From Balanoglossus misakiensis (Eukaryota > Hemichordata), in assembly GCA_040954595.2 (NCBI GenBank), contig CM082594.2, positions 3,658,001 to 3,722,000 on the forward strand: a stretch of DNA of 64,000 nt, in the 5' to 3' direction. The position numbers and the translations under genes were made by a program. Of this stretch, positions 35,030-48,551 are shown one piece after another. How positions within the stretch are numbered: the stretch's first letter is position 1; each line of letters begins with the position of its first letter. A model generated the notes under the pieces. The model saw only the letters and a program-made list of their open reading frames with translations. It made no database searches and was not told the origin of the DNA.

Positions 35030-35658
35030 TTTTTTTTTTTTTTTTTTTTTTTTTTATATTTATAGCTTTTTTTATTGCAGTCAAAAAAACAAAGACAAGT
35101 ACAGATACAAAAACAAAAAACGCTGGAAAAAATGTGATATTTTTGTAATCCTTTACAATACCGATCAGTCAAAAATATGTCTAAAGTCTTCCCACTTCTT
35201 TACATGTTTATCTAGTTTTCCAGTACGTTTGGCTATAAATAACTCTACCTTATAAATGCCATGGAGGAAAGATTTATAATGAAAGAAGTATGGTAGTTTT
35301 TTATCACATTTACAAATGTAAATAAATCTCTTAGCAGTCAAAATGAGAAAGTTACATAACAAAGATAGAGTACTATCTCCAAAGAGAATTTGTTCAGCAG
35401 TCATGGAATGGAAGGAAAGGTTACCAAAATATCTTCCACAGGAATTAAAAATTCTATGCCAAAATCCAATAACAAACTCACAGTTATAAAACAGATGTAA
35501 GATAGTCTCGTTATCCTTTTTGCAAAATGTACATACAGAGGAAGGAGCAACCTCAGGCTTCATCTTGTTTAAATAGTAATTAGTCATGAGGATGTTATGA
35601 GTCAACTTCCACTGGAATTCTCTAATTTTGACATCCAAGGTAAGTTTAAACGGGAGTT
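35030..35658 (-). mobile_element. 5'-truncated LINE (L1/Tx1-like), 3' end with poly(A)
   Basis: On the minus strand a reverse transcriptase C-terminal region is followed by a ~110-base 3' UTR, an AATAAA signal (complement of 35071-35076) and a 26-base A tail (complement of 35030-35055). The element is about 629 bp long. Its 5' end is cut at 35658, where the matching octamer TGTCGGGG begins, as expected from target-primed reverse transcription with 5' truncation. The short, little-decayed frame, intact tail and visible duplication point to a fairly recent insertion. No endonuclease or catalytic RT part is present, so it cannot move by itself. Confidence 0.85.
35165..35658 (-). CDS. LINE ORF2 C-terminus with zf-RVT zinc-binding motif
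   Basis: About 164 codons, open to a TGA at 35165-35167. The stretch begins LPFKLTLDVKIREFQWKLTH and continues NILMTNYYLNKMK, the usual lead-in to the zinc-binding region of non-LTR reverse transcriptases (zf-RVT family). CTFCKKDNETILHLFYNC then gives C-x2-C...H-L-F-x2-C, followed by a hydrophobic FW. The frame stays open upstream into host DNA to 35692, so the host-derived residues before LPFK should be left out. There are no frameshifts. The enzyme core is absent because of 5' truncation, so this is a dead fragment. Confidence 0.82.
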
Positions 35659-36445
35659 TGTCGGGGTTTTGTTTATATACGTTAAAAAGCAACGAATTGA
35701 CGCTGTCGCTAGAATCGCACCAAGTTTGACCAGAATATATAGGTAATATAATAAAATTGTGATGCTGAAGTCACCTGGTAGCGCAGAAAACAAGCTTGAA
35801 GAAAGGTCACTTTACTCACAACACCCCAACCAGTCAGCTAACAAGGAAACCGTTGTGCGTGCAGTTAAGCTGTTGGAAATTGCTACATGAGACCCGCTAA
35901 TGGAGAGGTTGGTAGACATCCCCTTTATACCCGACACAATTTCTCGCCGGGAGATCTTTACACGGCGCTCACGTTGGCGAAGATCTGGCTACAAATAGTT
36001 TTTTGTGTCTTTAGAAAAAAAAAACCTCCCGCCAGTGTTCTCATGAGGTGCTGCGCAATTGTCGAACAATGCCTAGCTTTTCCTCAAGGAAATGCGATTT
36101 TGAAGTCAGTCGGGATTGCTTGATGCGATGCAATCATCCGTTAAGCATGTTGGCTTATACACTGACCTGTTTTGTGTGTGTGAAAGCAAACTGAAACCCC
36201 GCGCCTTGAGTTTGCGCATCCTCGCGTTTTTATTTTGACTTTTGAAAAGCAGGCGCCTAAGAGCTGACCGCCATATCCACAGATTGTGCTGATTGAAAAA
36301 AATATCGGGGAAAAATCCTTTGCGGTTCATTTTCGCCGTTTCATGAAACAAATTTTCTCGAGAAATTATATTAATTAGCTCAGAATTCTCATTGATAACA
36401 AACGGAACCGTAAATTTCCACGCTCATTAGTATTTCCTAATATAA
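35659..36445. other. non-coding flank of the LINE insertion
   Basis: It begins with the right copy of the target-site duplication (35659-35666). No gene is recognised in the rest. Confidence 0.4.
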
Positions 36446-36628
36446 CTACGGGCGTTCTGTTACCATAGCAACAAGACGGCCATCGTCGGACATGTAAAGG
36501 TCCTGTTCTTCCTTTAAGGGAGTTGGGATTCGGCAAGCTGAACACATGGGCATGATTGGGCGCCGATGATGATGTTGAATTTTTTCTAAAGCTCTTATTC
36601 CCAAAGAGCCATGGGCAAGGGGTATCAT
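36446..36628 (-). other. 60-codon open frame overlapping an X-box, unknown
   Basis: ATG-initiated frame with an in-frame TAA immediately upstream and a TAG stop. It contains HHHRRPIMPMCSACRIPTP followed by an acidic, polar tail. The composition is protein-like, but I recognise no family. Its last codons coincide with an RFX X-box (36459-36472), which makes a regulatory reading at least as likely. Low confidence as a gene. Confidence 0.15.
36459..36472. promoter_or_regulatory. RFX X-box
   Basis: GTTACCATAGCAAC satisfies GTNRCC-N2-RGYAAC fully. Confidence 0.5.
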
Positions 36629-39600
36629 TTATCGGTTCTGTGAATGTTTGCTCTGTTGATTCAGACTTATGTCTGTAGCCTTACAATAACTAAACAAAAT
36701 ATTTTTGATTGACACGCATGCGTCGACGATGATTTTTATTACGGTTACCCGTCGAAATTTTCACAGAAAAAGAAAACAATTCGGACCAGTACACTTTGCA
36801 GTTGTCCCTTGCACCACAAATATACATTTACCATATGCGACGGTGTGGATTTTCCATATAAAAATCCACATTTGATATTAGTAAAACGCACCGATATGTT
36901 AACATAATACAAGAGAATAAACAACAGCGGCAACAGCAAAAAGAATATTGTTTATTCCCGTTTTTTTAATCTACTGTCTGTAAACAAACCCGGGATGCCA
37001 ATGCGCTCCGGATTGAACTTGTGCAGGTGGACCCACAAGCGTCCAGATACCATTCATATCCACATGGATCCCGCGCTATTTTGTACGGCAGTACGTACAA
37101 CACACTGGCACACAGTATAGAACACACTTTTACAGCGTGGAAAACATCCCAGCACGACAACAGGAGAGCCATACAGACCCGCAGGCAAATACCATTACAT
37201 TTGATTCAGGCGGACCCGGTGTTTCGAACTCTAGGAGGGATATACCCGAATTAGATTTTAGTATATCTACATGTATACCCTGAGAGTAAATTATTCTTGG
37301 TCATCGAAACCAAACAAAAAGCCGCAACAGTCATTTACCCTTTCGCAGAGAGGACCTGTTATTAAGGACGTACTTGAACAAGCAGGTATAAAGATGGAGC
37401 GTGTATGCCTTGGTTTCTTCGGATCTAGGAACACGAAGATGAAGGAGCTAACTGGGGAGCCAGGGAGGATTGAAGAGAAATGCATCACCTGTTTCAGAAG
37501 TGTCTAACTGAAAGCAAATTACTGCCGAGGCTAGGGAGACCGGAGTAGGTGACAAGAACACCACTGTTTCTATTTACACTAAAGCCTCGACATTGTAAAG
37601 CATGCCGCCTATGAAAGATGTATGTATGCAACGGCATGGCTCTTCATGATTTGCACGTTAGTCGACCGTACCCAACAATCAGCTTGTCTTCAATGTATAT
37701 TTGCATATTCCGCTGTTGCTGGCCTCAGGATCTGAGGATCTGGACCTCTGTTGATTTGCACTTGAGATTAGAGAAAAGGCAGACCAGATATGCCTTACTA
37801 TTCCCCTTTGAACCTCGTGCATTATTGCATTGAATTTCCCAAATGGATAAATGCGGGGGTTACATTCCAAATACACTTTTGAAAAACATTTGGTTTTGTG
37901 TGTGTTTCATATTAATTGTGGTACGCATGTTAACACTTTCCCGAACATTTTTGCTTGACGCGAACAATATTGGCCGCACGGATGCGTACTTCAACAAAAA
38001 TGAATTCAAGAACAAGCGCTGAAAGAAGTGTCCCCTTCCCCATAATTTGTGATGGCTGTAAACGCGAGCAGATGTGCGCGGTAACTGTGACTGAAGGCCG
38101 TCATTTAATCCAAAATGAAGTTAACGGCAGACTGCCTTCCGTAAGACATCTCACATGCTTTCCACATGCACCATTGACACGTGTTCCACCGCACTATATC
38201 TTATATCTGTATACCCAAGCACTTATCTATCCAAAACACTTTTTATCAAAAGGATTTCAATGTGGAATTCGTAAAGAGGACAATTTTGTTCATTTTAAAC
38301 TAGTGTAATGTCAGTGGCACTCGGCCAAATAAAATTGTGGCTACCGTTTGGACATGATAGCCCAGCAAGTCAAATGCCCGTAAAAGTGACATTACTTTGT
38401 GTAAGGAATCCTTTAGTTAGTGGTATTGAGATCAGCAGTCCACGTTATGCGTGCCCTTGTGAAATCCAAATGTCGTGTGCATTTTCTGTGTAGTTTGACC
38501 GTCAATTAAAATTTCCATTAGCGCGAACGCCGTGTGCACCATCTGCGGTGCACCAAGCTAATTTCGGGACGTCGCCGTGGCAACCGTGTTCAATGTAAAA
38601 TTAATACCGTTCCAGTTTCTTCAAATTGATAAATTGTCCTTGATGAATAAATTCACTTGGGTGGTGAACAACGGCGTGTAACGCGGCGAAAAGGGCATGC
38701 AATCGGTGTGTACTGTGACGAACCGATTGACAATGCAGCATTCATTACAGTTAACCGCTGTCACTTCCACTACGACAATGTCGAAATTCTAAGATAAGTC
38801 ACTCACACTACGGGGAATTTACATTTTACATTCATACGCTGTGATACAATGTAGTCGTATTTGTTTTTCTAAGAATTTTTGATCGGTGGAACTGCGATTC
38901 CTTGTACATTACTCCCCGACGTGTGGTGAAATGCCAAATAGATATTTTGTCCGAAATATCTTGTATTAGGCATAATGCAGTGCGCGTTATTATTGAGTCT
39001 GAACCCAGACTCAAGTTTGACTATTATGACTGCAGATTTTTTTTATGTTTGTCTCAAAAAAGCGAATTGGTAAATAAATTGTGATTTAGAGTGGTTCTCC
39101 GTTTGGTGAGTTACTTTTTCCTCGTAAAATTTCGTAACCCGAAACTTCCTTGATGAAAGAAATGTACGACTCGAGCGATTTCAGCTCAATTCGTGACGCA
39201 AGTTGTACTGTACGGAACATAACAGGTCTAAGGCAATCCAACTCTAGACTCACATCAGTGGAGAAAATCACCAAACGTTTTCCAGAGAAACTACACCCAT
39301 CTGTTCACACAGCGCAAAACGTGATCCGATATGAGGATTTCACAAAACGAACGCGTCTTGCCGACAGCGCTATTAGCTTAGCAGAAAATCACCTATCCAT
39401 GACACAGGATTAACTCATTTTTTTCTCCCAAATGCCCGGTAGCTAGAGTTACAGCAAGCTGTACATTATCCATTTTCACCTAAATATCACGAGACGCGGA
39501 TTAATACATGTACAGCTGCCCTAGGGATAATTGACACATATTCCGGATTACATTGTGTCTATCTCAGCACAAACTAGTTCCGTTTAATAACCAGTTTTCT

Positions 39601-42490
39601 GACAAAACGATATGATGACGACAGAAATTTCTCTTCGACTGGTACGATAAACGATTAACCTATCAGATTTCGATGTAGCCCAGATAAGTCAAAGACGCTA
39701 GAAAGGAGATTGAAAGGAATCCAAAGTGTTCGATTTTAGACAAACAGAAACCTTAACTTACTGGCCGTTCCATAAATCTGGGAGATTTCTCGTGTCCAGC
39801 TAACAATAGTATTCATATTGGATTGCGAGTTAAATAATTAATATCGGAGTTAATAACACCATATGTGGGCAAATACTAACGAGTCAAGAACGAGATCATC
39901 ACATACATGTATGTCACTGAAATACCGCGAAAAGAATTTGACTTTGAGACTTTCTAACCGTTAGGGGTGTGCGTGTGTTTGCCTTTTGACCTCACCAGGA
40001 GACAACAGGGAAATAATGAATCCAAAATGGCGGATGAATTTGGAAAAGGTTTTATTGCCTCATTGGTTAGCTAACATACAATGTACAGCAGCTTTACGGG
40101 CAATATTAACATTTGGCGTTGTGGCTCTGCACGATTTACCAGCGCGGCATCATAGGACTTCATAGCCTATGGACACAACAGGAGGTCATCGCCAATATGT
40201 TTATAGACGTGCCGTGCGGGACAAAATATTGGGATATTTGCGAAGTCGTTCCACAGCTCACGAGATCCCTGTCGTCCTGGTAAAGTGCCATTCGCTTAAA
40301 AAACCCATCAGTAGGATGACGACTAACGTCATTGACGGCTATTTATAGTCACATAACGTCGTTTAATAAAATGGAAACCTTTGGGTGTTTTCCTGCATTG
40401 CTTACAAGCCATAAGGACGTCCCGAGGAGTACGGTTATTATCATAGTTAAAATACACCGGCGTAAATAAGATACACATGAGCCTCATTCAATAAACCATG
40501 TGCAGTTTAACGGACGCACAGAATAAAACTACTGCAGTTGGCAACCTGATTATACATTATACAACCCACCAACCCTCTTAAAACGAAACTAACGCTTGTG
40601 AAAACGTCGTGCGTGCGGCAGTTTTAGGATAACGTATTAGCCAATTAGGCAAATTAAAGTTGTTCTGGCAATATGTGTGTAGTAGGTAATCTAATTAATG
40701 TGCGTGATTAATCGCTGCAATTATGGACGAGACTGCCATCATGGCATTTATATAACCCGTTAAATCAAATTGTCACAAAACCCCAAGGTCACCTGCGTAT
40801 CGGGTGCGAATATATATGGTCGATACATAAATTAAACCTTTCTTCAGGACCAGACCATCGAATAAAAGTAGGGCACAGACACGCGTTTACATAATCGCTT
40901 CAAATCTTGTCGGAGATTTAGAAAATAACCCAGAAAGAGGAGAGAGACCGACTTCGTATAACCGGAGATTGTGGGCTGCGGGGCCGCTTCGTCCCATGGG
41001 GAGCACAGATCACACCTGTACCGGGGACTGAAATCAATATTTGTTGTTGGGAACTACGTGCATGCTATTTGCTTCAAACATTGCGTTAATATACCATGGT
41101 AAACAGCCATTAGGGTTTGGACCACCGGCACCAGTTTATCGCTCAGACTTCACTCTGATAAATTGTGCTCTCAATTATTCATCTACAACCGATCTTCGAA
41201 ATTGGCATTTTTTTGTTTTCTTTTACCCCATTTAGAAATTGCAGTCTCACTAACGTCTAACAACATTACGACACTTACGCTAACAGCCACTTAAATATCA
41301 TTTTCCTCGTAGACGAATCTCACCACGAATCTACAAATGGACGATGCGCTGGAAACGTTTCGGACAGACTCCAACGTCCGTTTTCAATTACCAATATCCT
41401 GGTTGTGTATTTTAATATAGACGCGTGGGCGTTGTAAGGTTTTACGGTGAGAGGGTGGAGAGCGGTTTAGTGATACACACCTCTCGAAAGTCAGGTTTCG
41501 TCCTGAAACGATCTGAACTTGGCCTGTACTCTAGGGGAATATAAATATCACTGATCAATGGCTATGTCGCCATTGTGTGCCGCCACATCCGGGTCCATTG
41601 CATGTATGCAAAATAATCGATCAGAAAATAAATTATGTCGAATAAAGATGAACTAATAGACGCATGAAAACTTAATATAGCTACTGGGTCGAAATAGACA
41701 CATTGCACGTTTCCATGGCTTCCGATCTCCGCGCGGCTACACCATTTACCTGTAATAGTCACTGTAGTTATGTGTTTGCAGTCAATATTGAACTTTTCTA
41801 TCAGTATAAAATTAGAATAGTGTTTTCAATGGGTTTTCAAGTTTCTGGGTACACTCGATTATTGGTGCGGTATTTCATATAGGGTTAGCATTACCTATTA
41901 GATTAAGTGTAATTACATATTGGGGTGGTATAGCTCTTATACATTCGTTCCCAGATATCAAACGTGAGAAGCTGGTGGAAGAAAATCTCATTGTATACCT
42001 TGCATTGGCTTTCAAGGGGGAATGAGCGAATAGTGTAAATTTACTACTTGCACATCTTCCGATTAGTGGCGTTGACACGCGAAACAGAAATATCGGAACG
42101 GGAAATGGCTTTTGTGATCTGGGATATGAAGCCTTACGTACATGTAAGGCGTTTATGCGTTCATTAATCGGAAATTAAAAGACGCGTATTAGTAGCTGTT
42201 GACACTTTTGCTGCTTCCGTAGTAAGTTGGCTTTGTGGCCACCGGCCGCGTGTATCGGAGGATTCTGGAGAAGGTGGAGACGGCTGTACATCTCGGTTTG
42301 GAGTAGGCACTCCAGAGAGAAGAATAAGGAAAGATGGGGTTTCCGTTATTTTGAAATTTCATTATCTTGTCTAGGGTGTGAAATATTGAATTGTGTATTC
42401 TGTGCGTGGGTTGGCTGGATATGATGTACTTGAATCGCATGCTAGGGACAAACGCATAAATTAATTACACTGCAGTGAGAAAATGTGTAC
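36629..42490. other. non-coding stretch, no gene seen
   Basis: No recognisable gene. The 108-codon ATG frame ending at 38308 (contains CDGCKREQMCAV) has no identifiable domain and is near the chance limit. An X-box lies at 38571. An AAAATGGCGG at 40024-40033 opens only 15 codons (MADEFGKGF...). TATATAA lies at 40749. Confidence 0.35.
38571..38584. promoter_or_regulatory. RFX X-box
   Basis: GTCGCCGTGGCAAC satisfies GTNRCC-N2-RGYAAC. It lies in a locally CpG-rich patch. Confidence 0.45.
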
Positions 42491-42511
42491 ACCAAGGATT
42501 ATATCCTTGGT
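42491..42511. repeat. short perfect hairpin, 9-bp stem, 3-base loop
   Basis: ACCAAGGAT pairs with ATCCTTGGT across TAT. No downstream T run, no other context. Confidence 0.85.
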
Positions 42512-45500
42512 CTGCGTCAAAAGGTGTGTAAAGGTTGACGTCATTGCCAAGAACTCTTCCACGAAAATATCAATGATGACTTTTAGACAGTGCAGAAAAA
42601 AGTTCATTTCTAAGCAGTCGTCAGTACGCATGTGCAGTGTTGCGATACCGAATGCACCTGAGTGAAAAGCGTTTGATGGCTGGTAAATCAAGATTCCAAT
42701 TTAGATTCTCTAAAAGGCGAGCAAATCTTGTAAAACCTAGGTGAGTTATTCCGAATTAGGGTGAAGTGGCTCGTTCTGACAGCAACGGGACCGTTTTGCA
42801 ATCAGCGGTAAACGAGTACAGAAATTTGAAGAGTACCCGGTCGATTTCCATTCACCTCTATGACGGTGCAGCGAGCCACAGACGCTTGGCTAAATGGCGG
42901 GCAAATTGATGTAGCAATTCTGACCGCGCAGCATTGCTACATATAGAGATGCCACGCAGACATTGCAACATTCCCGGTAATCTCGTCAAAGCCATCTGTT
43001 GAGAAGATGGACAACGGATTCGCATTAACCAGCTAGGTCGCCCCGAGGCAATTCTAAAAATATTCCGATTGAAAAAAAAAACAAGAAATGGATTAATCGC
43101 TGATTATTCACCGGGTCGACTTTGTCGATGGATTACAACTATTTCATACCGACACACTGTTGTGCGCCGCGCCCGTCTTTATCCCCGCAAATCAGAATGC
43201 CAAGCCTGTTGCCAATCTTAGAGCGCAGTATCGACACTGCAGGCAGACTCCCCAGATCAGACATGGTGGTGACCTGTTATCTACATTTTTATATTACACA
43301 ATCTCTTTCACCAACTGGACTAAAAGTCCGCATAACATAAATTATAAAACGACCAAAACTTCCAGTGCATATTGTATATGAAATTAGTATACTTTTTGCT
43401 GCGCGTAATATTTACATGTACAAACACACCATCTTAGGTGATACTACACTTTATATTTACAAAAATAGGAGATTGCACAGTACTGTTCCAATTGAAACGA
43501 CTGGTAAAATGTGCACATGTTTTAAATTCAAAATGGAGTAACTAAAGAGTTCGTAGAAACCCGTGTCACTGGTCATTCTGTAGTTCTTGAAAAAATACCC
43601 TACAGTATTTATTTGACAAGACAGCATAATTCTGTGAATGGCTTTGGAAATGATCTTCCTCGAGCATCGTCGGACTGCAAAGCTATCCTGACGACCTAGC
43701 ATGACAGCGAAGGTTTTCAATTAACGTGAACGTACCTAGATAATAATTTCTGAATTTAAGTCACTACCAGGATTCATTTCTTAGCTATAGTGTCATGATT
43801 TGCAGTGCTTATTTTTTCTGGCATAGTTCTCAATTCGACGTTTGTGTTTCGTATTTATTTCAGACACGCTGGATTTAATTGCCATGCCAACCACGGCTTT
43901 GAGTAGTATTGAAGAATTGTGAATGAGTCAGGACGGGCGATGATGTGAGTATTCTTCCTCAAACATTAATATATGTTACATTTAGACAGGGTAAGCCCCG
44001 TCCAAAGGACGTTTTCGTTTGCTCCATTATTCTGGGAATTATTGTTGATGTGTGGAGTGTGTGTGATTGGTGGCCCCAATGTTGACATTATGACAGAGAA
44101 CTTTACATATGGACGGCACTTAGTTACTGATTGTCGCCCAATAATTAAACGTGGGGCAGTCATACGTGTATAGCTTCATTTGGCCATGGGGGTGTAATTT
44201 GGCCAACACGTGTGTTTATATGAAGTGCATTTTTGTCACTTGTTGCTTTTTGTTCACCGTGTATTATATCCCAATGTGACATTTGAACAGCAGTTTAATA
44301 CAGAATATCTGCCTGTATCAGGTGAGCTGAAGCTGCAAAGCTCAGGTGGCCACCGTTGCACTCAGCTCGCCTTCAAACCCTGATGCTGGGTTAATGACGC
44401 CAGCGTATGTTACAAGAGTCTTGGGGTTCTGTAAACCACACTCGTGTGTGTCAGATTAGCATACAATGGGGGTAGCTACTTCTAATAAGGCTACGGCCAC
44501 CTGGAAATACACGACTGTTGATTTAGTACCAGGAAAGCGCTGACATCATTTTGTTGACCTTTCAAGGATTCAATAAGTTTTTTTAGGTAAATGCCATCCC
44601 TGTTTATGTTTATCCCGCCAAAACGGCCGGTGATCAGATTAATGCCATGTTGTGTTCTCATAAAATCAGAAATTGAAAAATATAGACACTTTCGTCCAAT
44701 ATTAGCTAACAATATCGGCCCAGCAGGCTACAACTTATTCAATTACTCGCCTTCGACCTTGGCCATTGAATTCGTACTACAACATATTAAAGCCGCAATG
44801 CACATAAACACACTTTTCAGGACCAACCACCATGTTCGTTCAGTTGTTGTGAATGTTGTTTTCGCAACTGATTTTTCAATAACATACAGTCATGTAGGGT
44901 ATGGTAATGCAAAAAGGAACACCTCCCTTAGTATCAACTTACGGGTGCAACGGAAGGCGGGCGAAATTTGAGAAGTCGGCCCAGTTTCATTATCCAATTT
45001 TGTGATCATTAAACACGCTGTCATTTTCTGTGGGGTTTTTTGTTCCTAAGGTCTCAAATACATCCCTTTTATCAAACTAACAGAAATGATTCATTGGATT
45101 TGAAATAGCTATCGACATTCGAGGAGGCAAAATGACGACGTCACTGTCCTTCGCTTTTCTAACAGACATTGTACTACTATAAGTTGATTCAATTAAGCTA
45201 CCAAGGCTGCAGGACTTAACAAACCATCTTGCAATCAGCTGTGCATGTTAGTCATTAAAAAGTACAAACCTCGCTGAAGTCAGATGCCGTACTGACATCA
45301 AAGATTATAATTCCAGCGGTACATAACCAGCCAAGTTCATTGAAGCACACTTGGCAAAGAATTACTCAGTCAAGTTGTCCTTTGCGAAGCAGTCAAAACC
45401 GACGTCGTTGTAACAATTTAGTATCAACTCTGTCGGAAATTGCCTTGTCACTGGCAAATGGGACAATTAATCAATAAAGGCTTTTCGTACGAAGTTTTGT

Positions 45501-46339
45501 TTGAAGGACGTGTCAACATCACGTCCGACTTCCCCCTTCGAGTTCCGAACGTGGATTGCCATCGTGGGACTTGCATTTACGTGGGAACACAAGAGAAAGG
45601 TGCGTTCACCTTTTGATGCGTCAATATTTTCACAGCACGTGTTTGATTTCAATCGTTTGGCGGTTAACGGTGTATGTTGAGATGGAGAGAGTTGTGGCGA
45701 AACAAACGAGCAAGACGAGAGCATTGCATAGTTAGCACTTCTCCCATCAGTGAGAGGATCCGTGGGCACGTCCGTCTGAATCCAGACCAGAAACTGCAGC
45801 TCTCCTGCCTTGCGATTGTGATCAAGCGATGCATCATCCTCCAATATTTGTTCGCAATCGCCAACGGATTACTTGTAAGCCACGTGCTTTTTGAGTATCT
45901 AATGCAGTATCTATCCCCGTGCGCAGAATGGCAGTCCAGATGTTAATCATTCACCGCGCATGTCAATAAATCATGTGATACCATGCACCAAACAAATGTG
46001 AAATCATGACACATGCCCCATTGTTTGGTTTGGTGAAATCATGACGTACGACCTATAATACCGAATACGGATACGACAGCGGAATCCTGCTGACTATAAT
46101 ACTATTAATAGCAATAGCTCGAATCAATGCGTTATGGTCGGTCACAATGTACGTGCGCTGCTACAAACATGTTTCAGCGCCAAGATCAAGATTGTCGTAA
46201 TAAGGCATGTTTCGCAAATGTTGTTAATTTATGACAAAAAATGTCATTATAGAAATACAGAAATCCTTCCTGGCCATTTATGTCAACTTTATCGTTCTTT
46301 CCGGCGAACAGAAGCAACGGGGTTTACAATCCAGTTTCA
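42512..46339. other. non-coding stretch, no gene seen
   Basis: No recognisable gene. The ATG frame 44591-44971 (126 codons) has no identifiable domain, and its length is within chance expectation. The frame at 45467-45844 does not start at an obvious ATG. Confidence 0.35.
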
Positions 46340-46354
46340 CCCCCCCCCCCCCCC
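46340..46354. repeat. poly(C) tract of 15
   Basis: Uninterrupted C run, ending GCCC. Confidence 0.95.
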
Positions 46355-47601
46355 GCCCAGTAGCAGTCACGGTGCAATCCATGCACGTTATCGTTTAGGG
46401 AGTTTTGTGACCTTTTACAATTTCCGTTATTGATAACTTTAATTTGTAGTGGTTCGTTCCTCTGATCCAAAAACTCACATTTTTCATTTCGGGAATTGTT
46501 ACACGTCTGAACGCAGCATTAAAAATATACCATCTGTAGCTGTTTGGGATCAGTTTTTTGTCTTGTGGAATTGGCAAAATATTGTTCCATACATTTCTGA
46601 TGCACAAGGTATACGAGGATCATTTTCAGAATCATACAGGACACGTCTGCAACATTAGACATTGTTTTTAAATCAAGTCGAATCCATAAAATCCGATCTT
46701 GTACATTATGAACCAAAGTCTAACTATTTCGAAAATCATTCATTATTAACATACTTTTTTTCCAAAGCTGCTGTACAGCTTCATGTATATTCTCTAGGGC
46801 AAATGTGCCAAGGTTCTGACAGAACTGTGTGGTGCACTACGGTTGTGATTCATATCTGCCATAGCGCGATACTAAGATTGGCAATTTTCGCTCTTATTAT
46901 TTTTCCATTATATCATTAAGTATTCTCAGGTAAAGTTAAATTAGGTTTAGGATACTCGGAGACGCGGGAATGCACCCATTAAATTCATCGCAATGCCCCT
47001 CAAGCGGCTGTTGCATGCTTTGAGTGTAGTGGGTATGATTAAGTTAATCGCCCTAAACTTATTATATCCGAGGGCACAAATAATTAAAGACCAATAAACC
47101 AAGTGCATGACTATATATAACGGACCATAAATGTAGCGGATTTATAGAGTCTCAAGGACTTCAAATTAACAGTCAAATGCTTGACTGTTAACATCATATG
47201 CCAAAATAAACAACATTAGCCAACACTGGGCAACACTTGTCTCGTCCCAAGTATCATGTCCAGTTGTTTCGGGAATATAACAGAACAAGGTCTTGACATG
47301 TACTTGCAAGCAAACTTATAAGAACAAGCGTTTTAGAATAAAAGTAAAACGCACAGGAACGCAAAAATTACATTAGAACATTTAAGAATTAAAGTCAGCG
47401 ACGTGACTCTGCTAATGGCAATAGAAGTTGGTTGGAAATTTAACCATTCGAAAATGATGTGCTACAAAATATTTTTACGAGGTATATCAGTTCATTTAGC
47501 TCATAGTTTAATGTTTTCAAGTAATATGTTTAAAACTCAAAAATGACAAAGCTATTACAAAGGTAACACGGTAACTCTTGGTCGTTGACCTTGAGCGATG
47601 T

Positions 47602-47614
47602 GGGGGGGGGGGGG
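47602..47614. repeat. poly(G) tract of 13
   Basis: Uninterrupted G run. A C15 tract lies 172 bases downstream, but the flanks of the two are not complementary. Confidence 0.95.
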
Positions 47615-47786
47615 TTGTGCTTTGGTAATAAAACCGATAATTGCTTGATGTATCTTATTCCGATAACAGAAGCAAATTGCACTCGTAAAATACGACTGCC
47701 AGATTTGGTTGCCGCGACAGTGACCGAATTTTAAATGTTTTATTGCTTGTGATGTACATGTATTGCGCCAATTAAAAGCCACCCTA

Positions 47787-47801
47787 CCCCCCCCCCCCCC
47801 C
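47787..47801. repeat. poly(C) tract of 15
   Basis: Uninterrupted C run. Confidence 0.95.
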
Positions 47802-48538
47802 AGTTACATTTCTGGCAAAAGAAAGGAGATCCCCGGGGTGATGTTTTCAATTTTAAAAAATATATTCAAATCGCCATCTTTGTTCAGTAACTATGGGCAA
47901 CCGGCCTATAAAGGTAATATGCACCCCGGGGGCACACTTGCATTAAAAATTATAGTCCCTAGCCCTCAAACCTTTCTATTCTTTGCTATATTAAAGTGAA
48001 CCAATGGGAGACTTTTTGGAAACAAAGAAGAAATCAGGGTGTTCACCGTCTTGGTTTTTTGACTAAAAAATAGTTAAATTATCTTCATAGAGTTAACATT
48101 GAATTTGGCGGCCATTTTGAATTTCGAATTTGAGACTAATTTTCCCGCTCATTCTTGCTCAACATGTTGAACGATGACTTCAAATGTTATTATCAATTTT
48201 AAGGCGGAAAAAAACTGAAGTTTCAAGTTTCCTTGAGAAATATATAAGAAAAAGTGTGACAGATTTTGAGGCACATATTACCTTTCTCTTTACATACAGA
48301 AGGTTACATGTGTACATCTCACTTGACGTATCAAATAAAGTAACATTTCTAATTCGTGATAACTATTGTCTCCTAAATATTGGAGCCCTTTAAAAGCATG
48401 GAGAAAGGATCAATGCAAAACAATCCACTATAATGGGAGATACGTACTTATTCCATTTTTGAATAGATCGAATAAACCGATTCGCCGTGACCATGAATTG
48501 TTTTAGGAAAATCCCCGATGGACAGGCATCTATGAACT

Positions 48539-48551
48539 GTTGCTAGGTAAC
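48539..48551. promoter_or_regulatory. RFX X-box-like site, one mismatch
   Basis: GTTGCT-A-GGTAAC. The left half-site has C to T at its last base and the right half-site is intact. Confidence 0.3.

Noticed and set aside
44591-44971. 126-codon ATG frame
   Set aside because: No domain, repeat or leader; within the chance range.
47742-47764. miR-137-like TTATTGCTTG string
   Set aside because: The first ten bases match but the rest diverges, and neither flank contains a complementary arm for a precursor hairpin.
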